From JBNAGF01 sp049801055 (GTDB lineage: Bacteria; Pseudomonadota; Alphaproteobacteria; Rhodobacterales; Rhodobacteraceae): a stretch of DNA of 64,000 nucleotides. The stretch lies in NCBI RefSeq assembly GCF_049801055.1, contig NZ_JBNAGF010000003.1:62001-126000 (forward strand), given 5' to 3'. Below the pieces are notes generated by a model. It ran no database searches, was not told where the DNA came from, and saw only the letters and a list, made by a program, of their open reading frames with translations. Positions 42,649 through 51,441 of this stretch are shown in pieces. The position numbers were made by a program, and so were the translations under genes. Within the stretch, counting starts at the first letter, position 1. Every line of letters starts with the position of its first letter.

Positions 42649-43350
42649 TCAAATCATTTCGATGACGTCCTTTTCGATGGCAAGCCGATAACCGCGTTTT
42701 GAAATGGTCTGCACCAGAAGCGCACTGACAATCTGGTTGCCGAGCGCATCGCGCAACCGTTTAATGCGCGTGGCACCGGCGGCTTCGTCGCAATCGGCTG
42801 CGTTGCGCCCGGATATGACGGCCTCGATCTCGGCCCCCGAAAGAACGTCGTCATCCAGCCGCGCCTCGGCGAGAACCGAAAGAGTTTCCATCGCCGCTGC
42901 GGTTAGCTTGAAGTCCATGTTGTTCAGATAAACGGTGTTGTCTTCCCGGCTGACCAGCAGAGACGTCACCTGAATTCCCGATCGTTCTATCTGAGCCATC
43001 CGGCGGTTCAGGCCTGCCAGCATGACAAGGAAGACCAGCGCAGCCACCAAAAGAGCCGTGGCAAAGACCAGAAGCACAAAGATCACGACGCGGTAACTGG
43101 CCAATGTATCAGAAAAGGCGGTTCCCGATTGGGCTAGGATTTCCAGCAGTTTGATTTCTGCCTGTGCGGTCAGATCATTTTCGACAAAAACCCGCTCTAC
43201 CCGGGCGTTGAACGCATTCGCGTCCGGCAATGTCAGCAGCAGAATGGTGCCGGTTGTGGCCAGGATCACCACAATGGCCGCAAGACCAAAGCCGACGAGG
43301 CGGGTGCCTGATCGGCGCGTCTCAGAAACGGAGATAGTAGGGGCCGGCAT
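42649..43350 (-). CDS. Membrane-anchored winged-helix regulator (inverse ToxR-like)
   Basis: The 233-residue protein has two membrane helices (LVGFGLAAIVVILATTGTIL and VVIFVLLVFATALLVAALVF) enclosing about 45 periplasmic residues. A C-terminal cytoplasmic winged helix of the OmpR/ToxR type (about 165-230) has LTAAAMETLSVLAEAR, AAGATRIKRLRDALG and TISKRGYRLAIE. ToxR-type proteins usually have the DNA-binding domain first, so the order is reversed. ATG 43350 lies inside the end of the 96-residue exported-protein gene. Two operator-like dyads lie upstream of that gene. Confidence 0.75.
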   Translation of the reverse strand: MPAPTISVSETRRSGTRLVGFGLAAIVVILATTGTILLLTLPDANAFNARVERVFVENDLTAQAEIKLLEILAQSGTAFSDTLASYRVVIFVLLVFATALLVAALVFLVMLAGLNRRMAQIERSGIQVTSLLVSREDNTVYLNNMDFKLTAAAMETLSVLAEARLDDDVLSGAEIEAVISGRNAADCDEAAGATRIKRLRDALGNQIVSALLVQTISKRGYRLAIEKDVIEMI

Positions 43351-43612
43351 CGCTTTTCCTCTCCTCCAGCCCTTCGGGGCCAAAGACGCTGATGACATTG
43401 AGCAGGGTCCAGCCTGCACTGAGCAACCTGGTTTTGATCTCTTCCAGTGCTTCCGGCTTGGAGCAACCTTGGCTTAGCTGCATGACCCCATAGTGCAGTT
43501 TCAGAGGGTTGTCCTGCTTGGCTTTGTAATCGGCAAAGCACTGCGCAGCCGCGGGCGTCCACGCGACCGACAACAGAACGGGCAGGGCAAGTTTCAGAGT
43601 AGTCTGTCTCAT
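43322..43612 (-). CDS. Small exported protein of unknown function (96 residues)
   Basis: The protein has a signal peptide ending PAAAQ, then two Cys (QCFADYK and LSQGCSKPEAL), which could form one disulfide in the periplasm. The C-terminus is SDAGPYYLRF. I do not recognise the family. Its 3' end overlaps the start of the winged-helix regulator by 29 bases, so they are co-expressed, and the protein may act on the short periplasmic loop of the regulator; that is speculation. Confidence 0.65.
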   Translation of the reverse strand: MRQTTLKLALPVLLSVAWTPAAAQCFADYKAKQDNPLKLHYGVMQLSQGCSKPEALEEIKTRLLSAGWTLLNVISVFGPEGLEERKSDAGPYYLRF

Positions 43613-43633
43613 GTCAGCATCCTGCGCGCTAGT

Positions 43634-43686
43634 CTGCTGTTATTCAATAACAGCAGGGCCTTGCGCATCCTGCTATCCGATAACAG
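43634..43686. promoter_or_regulatory. Twin dyads between divergent genes
   Basis: At 43634-43656 CTGCTGTTATT and AATAACAGCAG flank a single base, a perfect 11-bp-arm palindrome. At 43670-43686 CTGCTAT-CCG-ATAACAG repeats the inner half-sites with one mismatch. The centres are 33 bp apart, about three helical turns. They lie between the exported-protein/regulator pair and the divergent gene at 43796, and probably bind the winged-helix regulator. Confidence 0.65.
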
Positions 43687-43795
43687 TGGCGCGATATTGC
43701 TTGTCTGCCTGTTGGCGACCCAGCTTTGTGACAACCCAGCGGGCCAACCGGTCCGCCAGGAACAGACACAAACCGCTCAGGAAAGGATTAGCCGG

Positions 43796-44269
43796 ATGCA
43801 CCGCAAATTCATCGCCCTCATCGTCTCTCTGGCAATGGCAGTAACCGGGATGTCGATTGTGGCCGCGCCCGCGCAGGCAGACCAAGACGTCGCCAAGATC
43901 ATCGCAGGCCTGACCGCGCTTGCGCTGATCGGGGTTGCCATTGATCGCCACAATCACCGCAAGGATCAAGTCACCAGCCACAGTGTTCAGCCCGCCACAC
44001 CCCCACGGGGTCAAGGGACCCGAGGCAACAGGGTGCAGCCTCGGCCGCTCCCCGACCGGGTCGCCCGGTATGCCCTGCCGCGCCATTGCCTGCGCACGGG
44101 TCCGGGCGGGCAGGCGGTTTTGTCCCGGCGCTGTCTGCAAAGAAGCTATGGCTATGCCGGGACGCTTCCCAAGTCATGCCGCGTGCGTCACTGGGACAGG
44201 GAAAGAACCCGCAAAGGGTATTCTGTCCAGTGCCTGAAAAACCGCGGCTACCGCCTGACCCGGCACTAA
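43796..44269 (+). CDS. Exported basic protein of unknown function (157 residues)
   Basis: The signal peptide (FIALIVSLAMAVTGMSIVAA) is followed by a hydrophobic Ala-rich segment (AKIIAGLTALALIGVAID) and a very Arg-rich C-terminal half with four Cys (HCLRTG, RRCLQRSYGYAG, KSCRVRHW, VQCLKNRGYRL), suggesting two disulfides. A family of similar alphaproteobacterial hypothetical proteins exists in my memory but has no known role. AAAGGA precedes ATG 43796. It diverges from the regulator pair and shares the dyads. Confidence 0.65.
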   Translation: MHRKFIALIVSLAMAVTGMSIVAAPAQADQDVAKIIAGLTALALIGVAIDRHNHRKDQVTSHSVQPATPPRGQGTRGNRVQPRPLPDRVARYALPRHCLRTGPGGQAVLSRRCLQRSYGYAGTLPKSCRVRHWDRERTRKGYSVQCLKNRGYRLTRH

Positions 44270-44343
44270 GACCGGGCGGGCAGCGGCGGTGCGGGTCGGT
44301 TTTGGCTTGCACCGCCGCGCATTTCGGGCAAATCCAGTTGATC

Positions 44344-44961
44344 ATGGAGATGCCCGATTTCAGACTTGAGACAGACCTGCATCAGCGGGGATTTCTGCGC
44401 ATCGCGGGTGTTGATGAGGTGGGCCGCGGTCCATTGGCAGGACCGGTGACTGCAGCGGCCGTGATTTTGGACCCTCATGTGATCCCGAATGGGCTGAACG
44501 ACTCGAAGAAGCTGACCGAAAAACGGCGCGTTCACTTAGAGCAGAAATTGCGCGAGACCGCGCAAGTGGCCGTGGCCGATGCGTCAGTCGAGGAAATCGA
44601 CGAATACAACATACTGCGGGCGTCGCATCGCGCGATGGTGCGGGCCGTCGCGGCATTGGATCCACAGCCCGACATGGTGCTGATCGACGGCAACATGATT
44701 CCTCATGGTCTCAATCTTCCGGCACAACCTGTGATCAAGGGTGATACCAAATCAGTGTCCATTGCGGCGGCCTCGATTGTGGCCAAAATATGGCGCGATC
44801 GGGTGATGGTGGATTTGGCGCAACAGCATCCGGGATATGGCTGGGAAACCAACAAGGGTTATCCGTCAAAAGAACACAGACAGGCGCTTCGAAATCTTGG
44901 TGTTACCCCACACCATAGACGTTCGTTCAAGCCGGTACACAATATCTTGTATCAAGAATAA
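44344..44961 (+). CDS. rnhB: Ribonuclease HII
   Basis: The 205-residue enzyme cleaves RNA in RNA-DNA hybrids and at single ribonucleotides. It shows IAGVDEVGRGPLAGPVTAAA with catalytic Asp-Glu, LNDSKKLTEKRR, VLIDGNMIPHG and KGDTKSVSIAAASIVAKIWRD. ATG 44344 is chosen; ATG 44350 is an alternative. It lies upstream of ccrM, a common alphaproteobacterial arrangement. Confidence 0.95.
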   Translation: MEMPDFRLETDLHQRGFLRIAGVDEVGRGPLAGPVTAAAVILDPHVIPNGLNDSKKLTEKRRVHLEQKLRETAQVAVADASVEEIDEYNILRASHRAMVRAVAALDPQPDMVLIDGNMIPHGLNLPAQPVIKGDTKSVSIAAASIVAKIWRDRVMVDLAQQHPGYGWETNKGYPSKEHRQALRNLGVTPHHRRSFKPVHNILYQE

Positions 44962-44973
44962 TTCGTAACACGC

Positions 44974-45013
44974 TGATTCAAAAAAGAATTTGACCATGAA
45001 TCAGGTTTGACTC
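44974..45013 (+). promoter_or_regulatory. Three GANTC sites in the ccrM promoter/leader
   Basis: GATTC (44974-44978), GAATC (44998-45002) and GACTC (45009-45013) lie within 40 bases, 55-94 bases before the ccrM ATG. CcrM itself recognises GANTC. Methylation-dependent feedback on its own promoter is known in Caulobacter, so these are likely control sites. Confidence 0.7.
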
Positions 45014-45067
45014 ATCCTTGTCTCAACCAAATGAGCGCAAAAGCGCCGTGGAACCTGAGGCAGTGAA

Positions 45068-46171
45068 ATGACGACAACCAAGACCAAGAGCGCAACCGCG
45101 CTCCCATTGAACACGATTCTATCTGGCGACTGCATCGAGGCGATGAACAGTCTGCCCGAGGCGTCGGTTGATCTGATATTCGCTGATCCGCCCTATAACC
45201 TGCAGCTCAAAGGACAGCTGCACCGGCCGGACAACAGCCAAGTTGACGCGGTGGACGATCACTGGGATCAGTTTTCCAGCTTTGCCGTTTACGATCAGTT
45301 CACCCGTGAGTGGTTGAAGGCGGCGCATCGCTTGCTGAAGCCAAACGGGGCGATCTGGGTCATCGGCTCGTATCACAACATTTTCCGAGTAGGCAGCGCT
45401 CTGCAGGACGCCGGATACTGGATTCTGAATGATGTGGTTTGGCGAAAGTCGAACCCGATGCCGAACTTCCGTGGCAAGCGGTTTACAAACGCCCATGAAA
45501 CGATGATCTGGGCCTCCAAGCGTGAAGGGGCAAAATATACCTTCAACTACGAGGCCCTGAAAGCCCTGAACGAAGGCGTTCAGATGCGTTCGGATTGGGT
45601 TCTGCCAATATGCACCGGCCACGAGCGGCTCAAGGATGCCAACGGAGACAAAGCCCACCCGACACAAAAGCCCGAGTCCCTTCTGCATCGCATTCTTGTC
45701 GGGTCAACCAATCCCGGGGATGTTGTTCTGGACCCATTCTTTGGCACCGGAACCACCGGCGCTGTCGCCAAGATGCTGGGCCGCGAGTTTATCGGCATCG
45801 AGCGGGAGGAAGCCTATCGCAAGGTGGCAGCCGAGCGCATCGCCAAGGTTCGGAAATTCGATCGCGAAGCCCTGCAGGTCAGCGCCTCGAAACGCGCAGA
45901 GCCGCGGGTTCCCTTCGGTCAGCTTGTCGAGCGAGGCATGCTGCGCCCGGGCGAGGAGCTCTATTCCATGAACCGCCGTCACAAGGCCAAAGTTCGTGCA
46001 GACGGCACGTTGGTTGGCGACAATATCAAAGGTTCAATTCATCAGGTTGGCGCTCATCTGGAGAATGCCCCAAGCTGCAATGGCTGGACCTACTGGTGTT
46101 TCAAACGCGACGGCAAGACCGTTCCCATCGATGTGCTGCGACAACAGATTCGCGCCGAGATGCAGGGATAA
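45068..46171 (+). CDS. ccrM: Cell-cycle DNA adenine methyltransferase CcrM (GANTC)
   Basis: The 367-residue beta-class N6-adenine methyltransferase has DPPY (FADPPYNLQLKGQLHRP, about 39), then HPTQKPE and the SAM-binding DPFFGTGTTGAVA (about 222). The C-terminal domain (NGWTYWCFKRDGKTVPIDVL) is characteristic of CcrM and contacts DNA. It maintains GANTC methylation through the cell cycle. An intrinsic terminator follows at 46234. Confidence 0.96.
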   Translation: MTTTKTKSATALPLNTILSGDCIEAMNSLPEASVDLIFADPPYNLQLKGQLHRPDNSQVDAVDDHWDQFSSFAVYDQFTREWLKAAHRLLKPNGAIWVIGSYHNIFRVGSALQDAGYWILNDVVWRKSNPMPNFRGKRFTNAHETMIWASKREGAKYTFNYEALKALNEGVQMRSDWVLPICTGHERLKDANGDKAHPTQKPESLLHRILVGSTNPGDVVLDPFFGTGTTGAVAKMLGREFIGIEREEAYRKVAAERIAKVRKFDREALQVSASKRAEPRVPFGQLVERGMLRPGEELYSMNRRHKAKVRADGTLVGDNIKGSIHQVGAHLENAPSCNGWTYWCFKRDGKTVPIDVLRQQIRAEMQG

Positions 46172-46233
46172 TCCAAATACGAAATTATCAGTTACCGCCG
46201 GTGCCTGTGGCCTGACACATGGCACTATACCTG

Positions 46234-46260
46234 CCCCGCCTTTCTGGCGGGGCTTTTTTT
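46234..46260 (+). terminator. Intrinsic terminator downstream of ccrM
   Basis: CCCCGCC-TTTCT-GGCGGGG followed by C and seven T is a classic Rho-independent terminator, 62 bases after the ccrM stop. Confidence 0.92.
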
Positions 46261-46376
46261 GACTGCTCTTCGAACCGCTTTTTCTGGTGGCAGGGAGAGC
46301 TCTCTTTTCGCTGTTGCCTCACTGGGCAGTCTGGCAGACTCCGACGGAACCGAAATCCCGCCGAAGGGACCCGCTT

Positions 46377-47765
46377 ATGTCTGATGTCAGCGAAACTGCA
46401 CCGCTACGCCGGAACTTCTGGCTGACCCAACCGGATGATCTGCACGAAAATGCGAACCAGTACACAGTAGCGGCGCTGGAAAGGCACAAGCGCGAAGGCC
46501 TGGAATTGGCGGTCAAGGCGCGCTGGATCGCCCTTGGCCTTACAGCGGTTCTGCTGGTCTTCCTGAACCAAAGCGCCGAAGTCCTGTATTACCACGGGAT
46601 TCTTGCCCTTTTGTGCCTAAATGGGTGGTTCATCCGCCGGGTCGGGCGAGTCGGTCAGTCCAGGATCGAGCTGGTTCTGATCTTTCTGGATCTCGGCATT
46701 ATGACGATCGGAATGGTTGCACCTAACCCATTCAGCACGTCGGAAATGCCGCTCGCAATGCAGTATCGCTTTGAGAACTTTCTCTACTTCTTCATTATTC
46801 TTGCGGCCGGAACCATGGCCTATTCCTGGCGTACCGTGATCGCTATCGGTAGTTGGACCGCGGGGATGTGGTTGGTCGGTGCCGTGTCTGTCTGGTATTT
46901 TGCAGTGCCTGTTCCGGGGTTAAGCGAGGCAGCTTCTCAGGCATTCTCAGGTTTCCCGCGTGTGCTGGATCTCATGGATCCCAATGATGTGCAGGCGGAT
47001 CTGCGGGTACAGGAAATGGTCGTTTTCATGATGGTCGCAGTTACGCTTGGGTATTCCGCGCGCCGCTTCAATGCCCTGCTGCTGTCCAACGCGGGTCTCG
47101 AGCGGGAGCGCGCCAATCTTTCCCGCTATTTCTCACCGAACGTGGTTGATCAGCTGAGCCAGAATGACGAGCCGCTCAAGCAAATCCGAAAGCAGGATGT
47201 GGCCGTTCTGTTCATCGATATCGTTGGTTTCACGCAATTTGCAGACAGGCACAGCCCCGAGGAAGTGGTGGATCTGCTGCGCAGTTTTCACGCCCGTATG
47301 GAAGCCGAGGTGTTCCGGCACGGTGGGACTCTGGACAAATACCTGGGTGATGGGTTGATGGCGACCTTTGGCACCCCAGTTTCTGGCGATCGCGACGCAT
47401 CAGATGCTTTGACCTGCGCAAGGGCGATGCTCGACAGTATGGACCAATGGAATGCAGAGCGCAGCCAAGAGGGCAACCCTGAAATCAGTATCGGGATCGG
47501 GGTCCACTTTGGTCAAGCCGTTCTGGGGGATATCGGCGCAAACCGGCTTGAGTTCGCGGTTATTGGAACATCGGTCAACGTAGCGGCGCGACTTGAGGCT
47601 CTAACCCGGCCTCTTGGTGCGCGGCTGATCATCAGCGACAGACTCAGAGATAGGGTTTTGCAAGAGGAGCCCGAAGCCGACACCGCGCTTGAGCCCCTGA
47701 AATGTCTGCACGGTCAGGAAATCCGAGGAATTAGCGAACCAATGACAGTCTGGATGTTGCAGTAG
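46377..47765 (+). CDS. Membrane-bound class III adenylate/guanylate cyclase
   Basis: The 462-residue protein has a cytoplasmic start and a membrane domain with about five or six helices (WIALGLTAVLLVFL, GILALLCLNGWFI, LIFLDLGIMTIGMV, FLYFFIILAAGTMAY, MVVFMMVAVTLGY). A C-terminal cyclase domain (about 270-460) follows. It has the metal Asp in LFIDIVGFTQFADR, Lys in TLDKYLGDGLMATFG, and FAVIGTSVNVAARLEAL with the transition-state N/R pair. ATG 46377 is preferred; an upstream extension of 30 residues crosses non-conserved sequence. It probably makes cAMP in response to a membrane signal. Confidence 0.9.
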   Translation: MSDVSETAPLRRNFWLTQPDDLHENANQYTVAALERHKREGLELAVKARWIALGLTAVLLVFLNQSAEVLYYHGILALLCLNGWFIRRVGRVGQSRIELVLIFLDLGIMTIGMVAPNPFSTSEMPLAMQYRFENFLYFFIILAAGTMAYSWRTVIAIGSWTAGMWLVGAVSVWYFAVPVPGLSEAASQAFSGFPRVLDLMDPNDVQADLRVQEMVVFMMVAVTLGYSARRFNALLLSNAGLERERANLSRYFSPNVVDQLSQNDEPLKQIRKQDVAVLFIDIVGFTQFADRHSPEEVVDLLRSFHARMEAEVFRHGGTLDKYLGDGLMATFGTPVSGDRDASDALTCARAMLDSMDQWNAERSQEGNPEISIGIGVHFGQAVLGDIGANRLEFAVIGTSVNVAARLEALTRPLGARLIISDRLRDRVLQEEPEADTALEPLKCLHGQEIRGISEPMTVWMLQ

Positions 47766-47786
47766 GCCCGGCCTGTTTCTCAGCTT

Positions 47787-48950
47787 TCAACGAGGCATCG
47801 GGTTGTTCGCACGGTTGTAAGGTTTCCAATCGGCAATCTCAGGGTAATACAGCCGCCGCCAGTGTCGAACCCGCGGGTTCATCACTCGACGCCAGAGCGG
47901 CGGTATCATCGCCGCAACTGTCATGACGGGATATCCGTATGGCAACTGCGGGGCTTCGTCTTCTGCATGGTTCTGCAAAAGGGGAAAGCGACGGTTTGGC
48001 TTGTAATGGTGGTCCGAGTGGCGCTGGAGGTTGATCAGCAACCAATTGGACGCCTTATGCGCCGCATTCCACGAGTGGTGCGGTTTGACATGCTCATATT
48101 TCCCTTTGCCCAAATGCTTTCGGGTCAGGCCGTAGTGTTCGACATAGTTGACCAACTCCAGTTGCCAGATCGCAACGCTTGCCTGCATCAGAAAGAGGCC
48201 CAGGCCAACCCACCCGCCCAGCACAAGCGCCAGCAGAAGCATTACGCCCTGCAAGAACCAGTACCGAAAAAACGGATTGGAGAAATCGGTCCAGGGAAGT
48301 TCTTTTCGGGCCAGTAGGTTCTTTTCGGCCGCGAAGGAAGAGGTCAGGCTCTCTCGCAGCACGCGTGGATAAAACCGATGGAAGCCTTCGTTATAGCGCG
48401 CCGTTACCGGATCACGCGGCGTTCCGACATATCGGTGATGCACCAAAAGATGCTCCGATCGGAAATGAGAATAGAGCACCATGGCAAGAAGTATATCTCC
48501 AAGCCAGCGTTCCCGTTTTCCCTTTTGATGCATCAACTCGTGGCTGTAGTTGATGCCCACGGTTCCGGTTGCGATTCCGACACCGAAGAACAGAGCCAGT
48601 TTTTCGATTGTGGACAGATGATCGCTGTCCGAAACGAACCAGATCAACCCGAACAGGGTCAGGAATTGCAAAGGCGCCCAAAGCTGCGTCAGTGCGATGT
48701 ACCACCCCAGATCCTCGTCATCGATCTGCGGGTCGGCGTTGTTCACATTCAGCCCCAGCATTCGGTCCAGAATGGCAAAGGCCCACCAAGTTGAGAGCGG
48801 CACCAGAACCAATGTCCAGCCGCCTTGTAGCGCTGCATACCAGATCAGCGGGATCAGTAGGAACGAACACCAGAATGGTGCGGCGCTTTGCCAGCGCGCA
48901 AGGGTACTCGCAGTCAATGTCGTACCAGTGAGGGGTTCGGGGCTATGCAT
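47787..48950 (-). CDS. alkB: Alkane 1-monooxygenase (AlkB family)
   Basis: The 387-residue integral membrane di-iron enzyme hydroxylates medium-chain alkanes. All His boxes are present: HELMHQKGKRERWLGD, SEHLLVHHRYVGTPRDPV, NYVEHYGLTRK and LQRHSDHHYKPNRRF. Four to six membrane helices are visible. No rubredoxin or alcohol dehydrogenase gene is adjacent, so the electron donor is encoded elsewhere. ATG 48950 (MHSPEP) is chosen. It may also act on other hydrocarbons. Confidence 0.9.
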   Translation of the reverse strand: MHSPEPLTGTTLTASTLARWQSAAPFWCSFLLIPLIWYAALQGGWTLVLVPLSTWWAFAILDRMLGLNVNNADPQIDDEDLGWYIALTQLWAPLQFLTLFGLIWFVSDSDHLSTIEKLALFFGVGIATGTVGINYSHELMHQKGKRERWLGDILLAMVLYSHFRSEHLLVHHRYVGTPRDPVTARYNEGFHRFYPRVLRESLTSSFAAEKNLLARKELPWTDFSNPFFRYWFLQGVMLLLALVLGGWVGLGLFLMQASVAIWQLELVNYVEHYGLTRKHLGKGKYEHVKPHHSWNAAHKASNWLLINLQRHSDHHYKPNRRFPLLQNHAEDEAPQLPYGYPVMTVAAMIPPLWRRVMNPRVRHWRRLYYPEIADWKPYNRANNPMPR

Positions 48951-49013
48951 CCCGGCCTCCATGTTCTGCTCTGGCGCAACAGTAGACCCACCGCACAGGT
49001 AAACCCAAGTGGG

Positions 49014-50069
49014 TTATCGGTCGCGCACCAGATCATGCGCCTTGCGCATCACAGTCGGCAGGTCCGAGGGGCGGAAATCGTGGCGGGGAATGATCTGGTA
49101 GCTGACGGGAACCTGTTCCGCGTCAATTCTTGCCAGCCGTAGTTTTAGGATCAGGTCGAAATGCGTGAAAGTATGGCGAACCTCGCCGGGGAAGTCTCGC
49201 CAATCTGCGTCAAAGGGCGGAGTGTCTGACAACGTCTCCCCCCAGTCGGGTCCGGGCCAGCCGAGCATCCCGCCCAACAGGCCCTTGTCAGGACGCCGTT
49301 CGAGGATCCAGCCGCCCTCGGTTGTGCGGGCCAGATAAGCGATACCGTATCTTGTGGGCTTGGGTTTCTTCGGGGATTTCTTGGGCAGATCCGCAGCTGT
49401 TCCAGCAAGACGCGCGACGCAGTCCGGGCGCAAGGGGCAGATCCCGCAGGCTGGGGATTTCGGCGTGCAGACCGTCGCGCCCAGATCCATCACGGCCTGT
49501 GCATAGTCCCCCGGTCGAGTGGCAGGGGTCAGAGCCTCGGCATGAGCGCGCAGCAGCGGCTTTGATCTCGGTAGCGGATCGTGCAGATCAAAAAGTCGCG
49601 CCATTACCCGTTCTACATTGCCGTCCAGAACCGTTTCCTGCCGGTCGAACGCGATGGCCGAGATCGCGGCGGCGGTATAAGGGCCGATTCCCGGCAGATC
49701 GATCAACCCGGAATAGGTGTCAGGAAAACGGCCATCCAGATCAAAGGCAACAACGCGTGCACATTTTAATAGGTTTCGAGCCCGCGCATAATATCCAAGC
49801 CCGGCCCATGCGGCCATCACATCGGCATCACTCGATCGGGCCAGATCCCTGACAGTTGGCCATCGGGATGTGAATTGATGAAAGTAGTTTTTTACAGCAG
49901 CCACGGTTGTTTGCTGCAGCATCACTTCGGAAAGCCAGACTCGATAGGGATCGGGCGTGATGCCTGATTTTCGCTGGGCGGGGCCGACACGCCACGGCAT
50001 CACCCGTGCGTGGTGGTCGTACCATTCCAGCAGCTCGGCAGGGATCCGCCTCACGTCCTGATCACGCAA
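49014..50069 (-). CDS. mutY: A/G-specific adenine glycosylase
   Basis: The 351-residue repair enzyme removes A mispaired with 8-oxoguanine and complements MutM. It has the catalytic Glu in SEVMLQQTTV, the helix-hairpin-helix LPGIGPYTAAAISAIAFD, catalytic Asp in VLDGNVERVMARL, and the 4Fe-4S ligands CTPKSPACGICPLRPDC. A C-terminal NUDIX-like domain follows (RRPDKGLLGGMLGWPG). The start is TTG 50069 with GGGGGG upstream, or GTG 50054; the choice is uncertain. It diverges from the DUF721 gene. Confidence 0.94.
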   Translation of the reverse strand: MRDQDVRRIPAELLEWYDHHARVMPWRVGPAQRKSGITPDPYRVWLSEVMLQQTTVAAVKNYFHQFTSRWPTVRDLARSSDADVMAAWAGLGYYARARNLLKCARVVAFDLDGRFPDTYSGLIDLPGIGPYTAAAISAIAFDRQETVLDGNVERVMARLFDLHDPLPRSKPLLRAHAEALTPATRPGDYAQAVMDLGATVCTPKSPACGICPLRPDCVARLAGTAADLPKKSPKKPKPTRYGIAYLARTTEGGWILERRPDKGLLGGMLGWPGPDWGETLSDTPPFDADWRDFPGEVRHTFTHFDLILKLRLARIDAEQVPVSYQIIPRHDFRPSDLPTVMRKAHDLVRDR

Positions 50070-50153
50070 ACTTTAAGCCCCCCTGCCTTTCGGTTTCGCT
50101 GGCGCGTCGCTTTCTTCCGTCTACAATAGCGCGCGGAGGTTCGGAAACCATTC

Positions 50154-50672
50154 ATGTCACAAACCAGACCACGCAGACGTTCCACAACCCGCGGGTTCAA
50201 GCGAACTTCTTCGCTGCTGACCGAGCAGATCCGTAAGGCGGGCGAAAGCCGGGGCTTCGCAGTTTCGCGGTTGTTGACACATTGGACCGAGATCGCCGGA
50301 CAGGACATCGCCGCCATCGCGCGTCCGGTCAATGTGGGATACGGCAAAGGTGGGTTCGGCGCGACGCTGACGGTGCTGACCACCGGAGCGAATGCACCGA
50401 TACTCGAGATGCAGAAAGAGCGTCTGCGCGAACGGGTCAATGCTGTATATGGCTACAATGCGATCAGCCGCATCCGGATCACTCAAACTGCACCAACTGG
50501 TTTTTCCGAAGGGCAGGCCGTTTTCGCCCAGAAGTCAGAGGAACCGAAACAGACCTTTTCTCCCGAAACCGAAGCGGAAGCCGCCAGAACCGCCAGCACC
50601 GTGGAAAACGACGATCTGCGTGTCGCGTTGGAACGTTTGGGGCGCAATGTCCTATCCAAGAACAAAACCTGA
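50154..50672 (+). CDS. DciA-like DUF721 protein
   Basis: The 172-residue basic protein has an N-terminal KH-like DUF721 region (LLTHWTEIAGQDIAAIARPV, FGATLTVLTTGANAPILEM, RERVNAVYGYNAISRIRI), followed by a disordered, acidic tail. DUF721 proteins include DciA, the replacement for helicase loader DnaC in most bacteria; the alphaproteobacterial form may load DnaB. It is 13 bases upstream of the DsbA-like gene. Confidence 0.8.
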   Translation: MSQTRPRRRSTTRGFKRTSSLLTEQIRKAGESRGFAVSRLLTHWTEIAGQDIAAIARPVNVGYGKGGFGATLTVLTTGANAPILEMQKERLRERVNAVYGYNAISRIRITQTAPTGFSEGQAVFAQKSEEPKQTFSPETEAEAARTASTVENDDLRVALERLGRNVLSKNKT

Positions 50673-50685
50673 AAGAGAGTAATAC

Positions 50686-51339
50686 ATGACCCGAATGCGT
50701 AACCTTCTTTATGCCGTACTCGCGATTGCGCTAGGCGGATTTCTGACTGTCGGCCTGCCCGGCAGCCCGATACCTTACGCCGCGGCCGAAGAGGTCAAAG
50801 AGGCGGATTCGACCGCAATAGTCGAAATGGTGCTTGGTGATGAAAACGCCCCTGTCGAGATTATTGAATACGCTTCATTCACCTGCCCGCATTGCGCTAG
50901 TTTTCATCAGGGGCCGTTCAAACAACTCAAGAAGGACTTCATTGATACCGGCAAGGTGAAGTTCGTGTATCGCGAAGTTTATTTCGATCGTTTCGGACTT
51001 TGGGCTTCGATGATCGCCCGGTGTGCGGGCCCCGAGAAGTTCTTTGGAATGACAGAACTGATCTACAACGATCAAGCCAACTGGTCGGGGGCCGGTGGAC
51101 CCGGCGAGATCGCCAATGAGCTTCGCAAGATCGGTCGCCTTGCCGGACTTGACGATGAACAACTCGAAGCCTGCCTGATGGATGCCGACAATGCGCAGGC
51201 TCTGGTGACCTGGTATCAGGAGAACGCCGAAGAACACGGCATTCAGGGAACGCCCAGTTTCATCGTAAACGGTGAGAAGGTCGAGAACCAGGCCTATGAC
51301 AAGTTCAAAGCGCTGATCGAAGCCGAGCTGGGAAGCTGA
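50686..51339 (+). CDS. DsbA-family thiol:disulfide oxidoreductase
   Basis: The 217-residue protein has a signal or anchor segment (NLLYAVLAIALGGFLTVGL) and a thioredoxin fold with the CPHC active site in YASFTCPHCASFH. An inserted helical domain follows, then GIQGTPSFIVNG with the cis-Pro. It belongs to the alphaproteobacterial DsbA/BdbD-like group and catalyses disulfide exchange in the periplasm. A shared terminator follows. Confidence 0.9.
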   Translation: MTRMRNLLYAVLAIALGGFLTVGLPGSPIPYAAAEEVKEADSTAIVEMVLGDENAPVEIIEYASFTCPHCASFHQGPFKQLKKDFIDTGKVKFVYREVYFDRFGLWASMIARCAGPEKFFGMTELIYNDQANWSGAGGPGEIANELRKIGRLAGLDDEQLEACLMDADNAQALVTWYQENAEEHGIQGTPSFIVNGEKVENQAYDKFKALIEAELGS

Positions 51340-51375
51340 TCTGGCGCGTCACGGCAAAGCGAACAGAACCGTTTG

Positions 51376-51409
51376 GGCCGGCCCTTGTGGCCGGCCTTGT
51401 CTTTATTTG
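51376..51409 (+). terminator. Terminator between convergent dsbA-like and lpxK genes
   Basis: GGCCGGCC-CTTGT-GGCCGGCC forms an 8-bp stem followed by TTGTCTTTATTT, about 37 bases past the dsbA-like stop. The stem could also serve the convergent lpxK gene. Confidence 0.75.
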
Positions 51410-51441
51410 GGCAAGGTGGTGTCGCGGTGAGGCCGTTGGTG

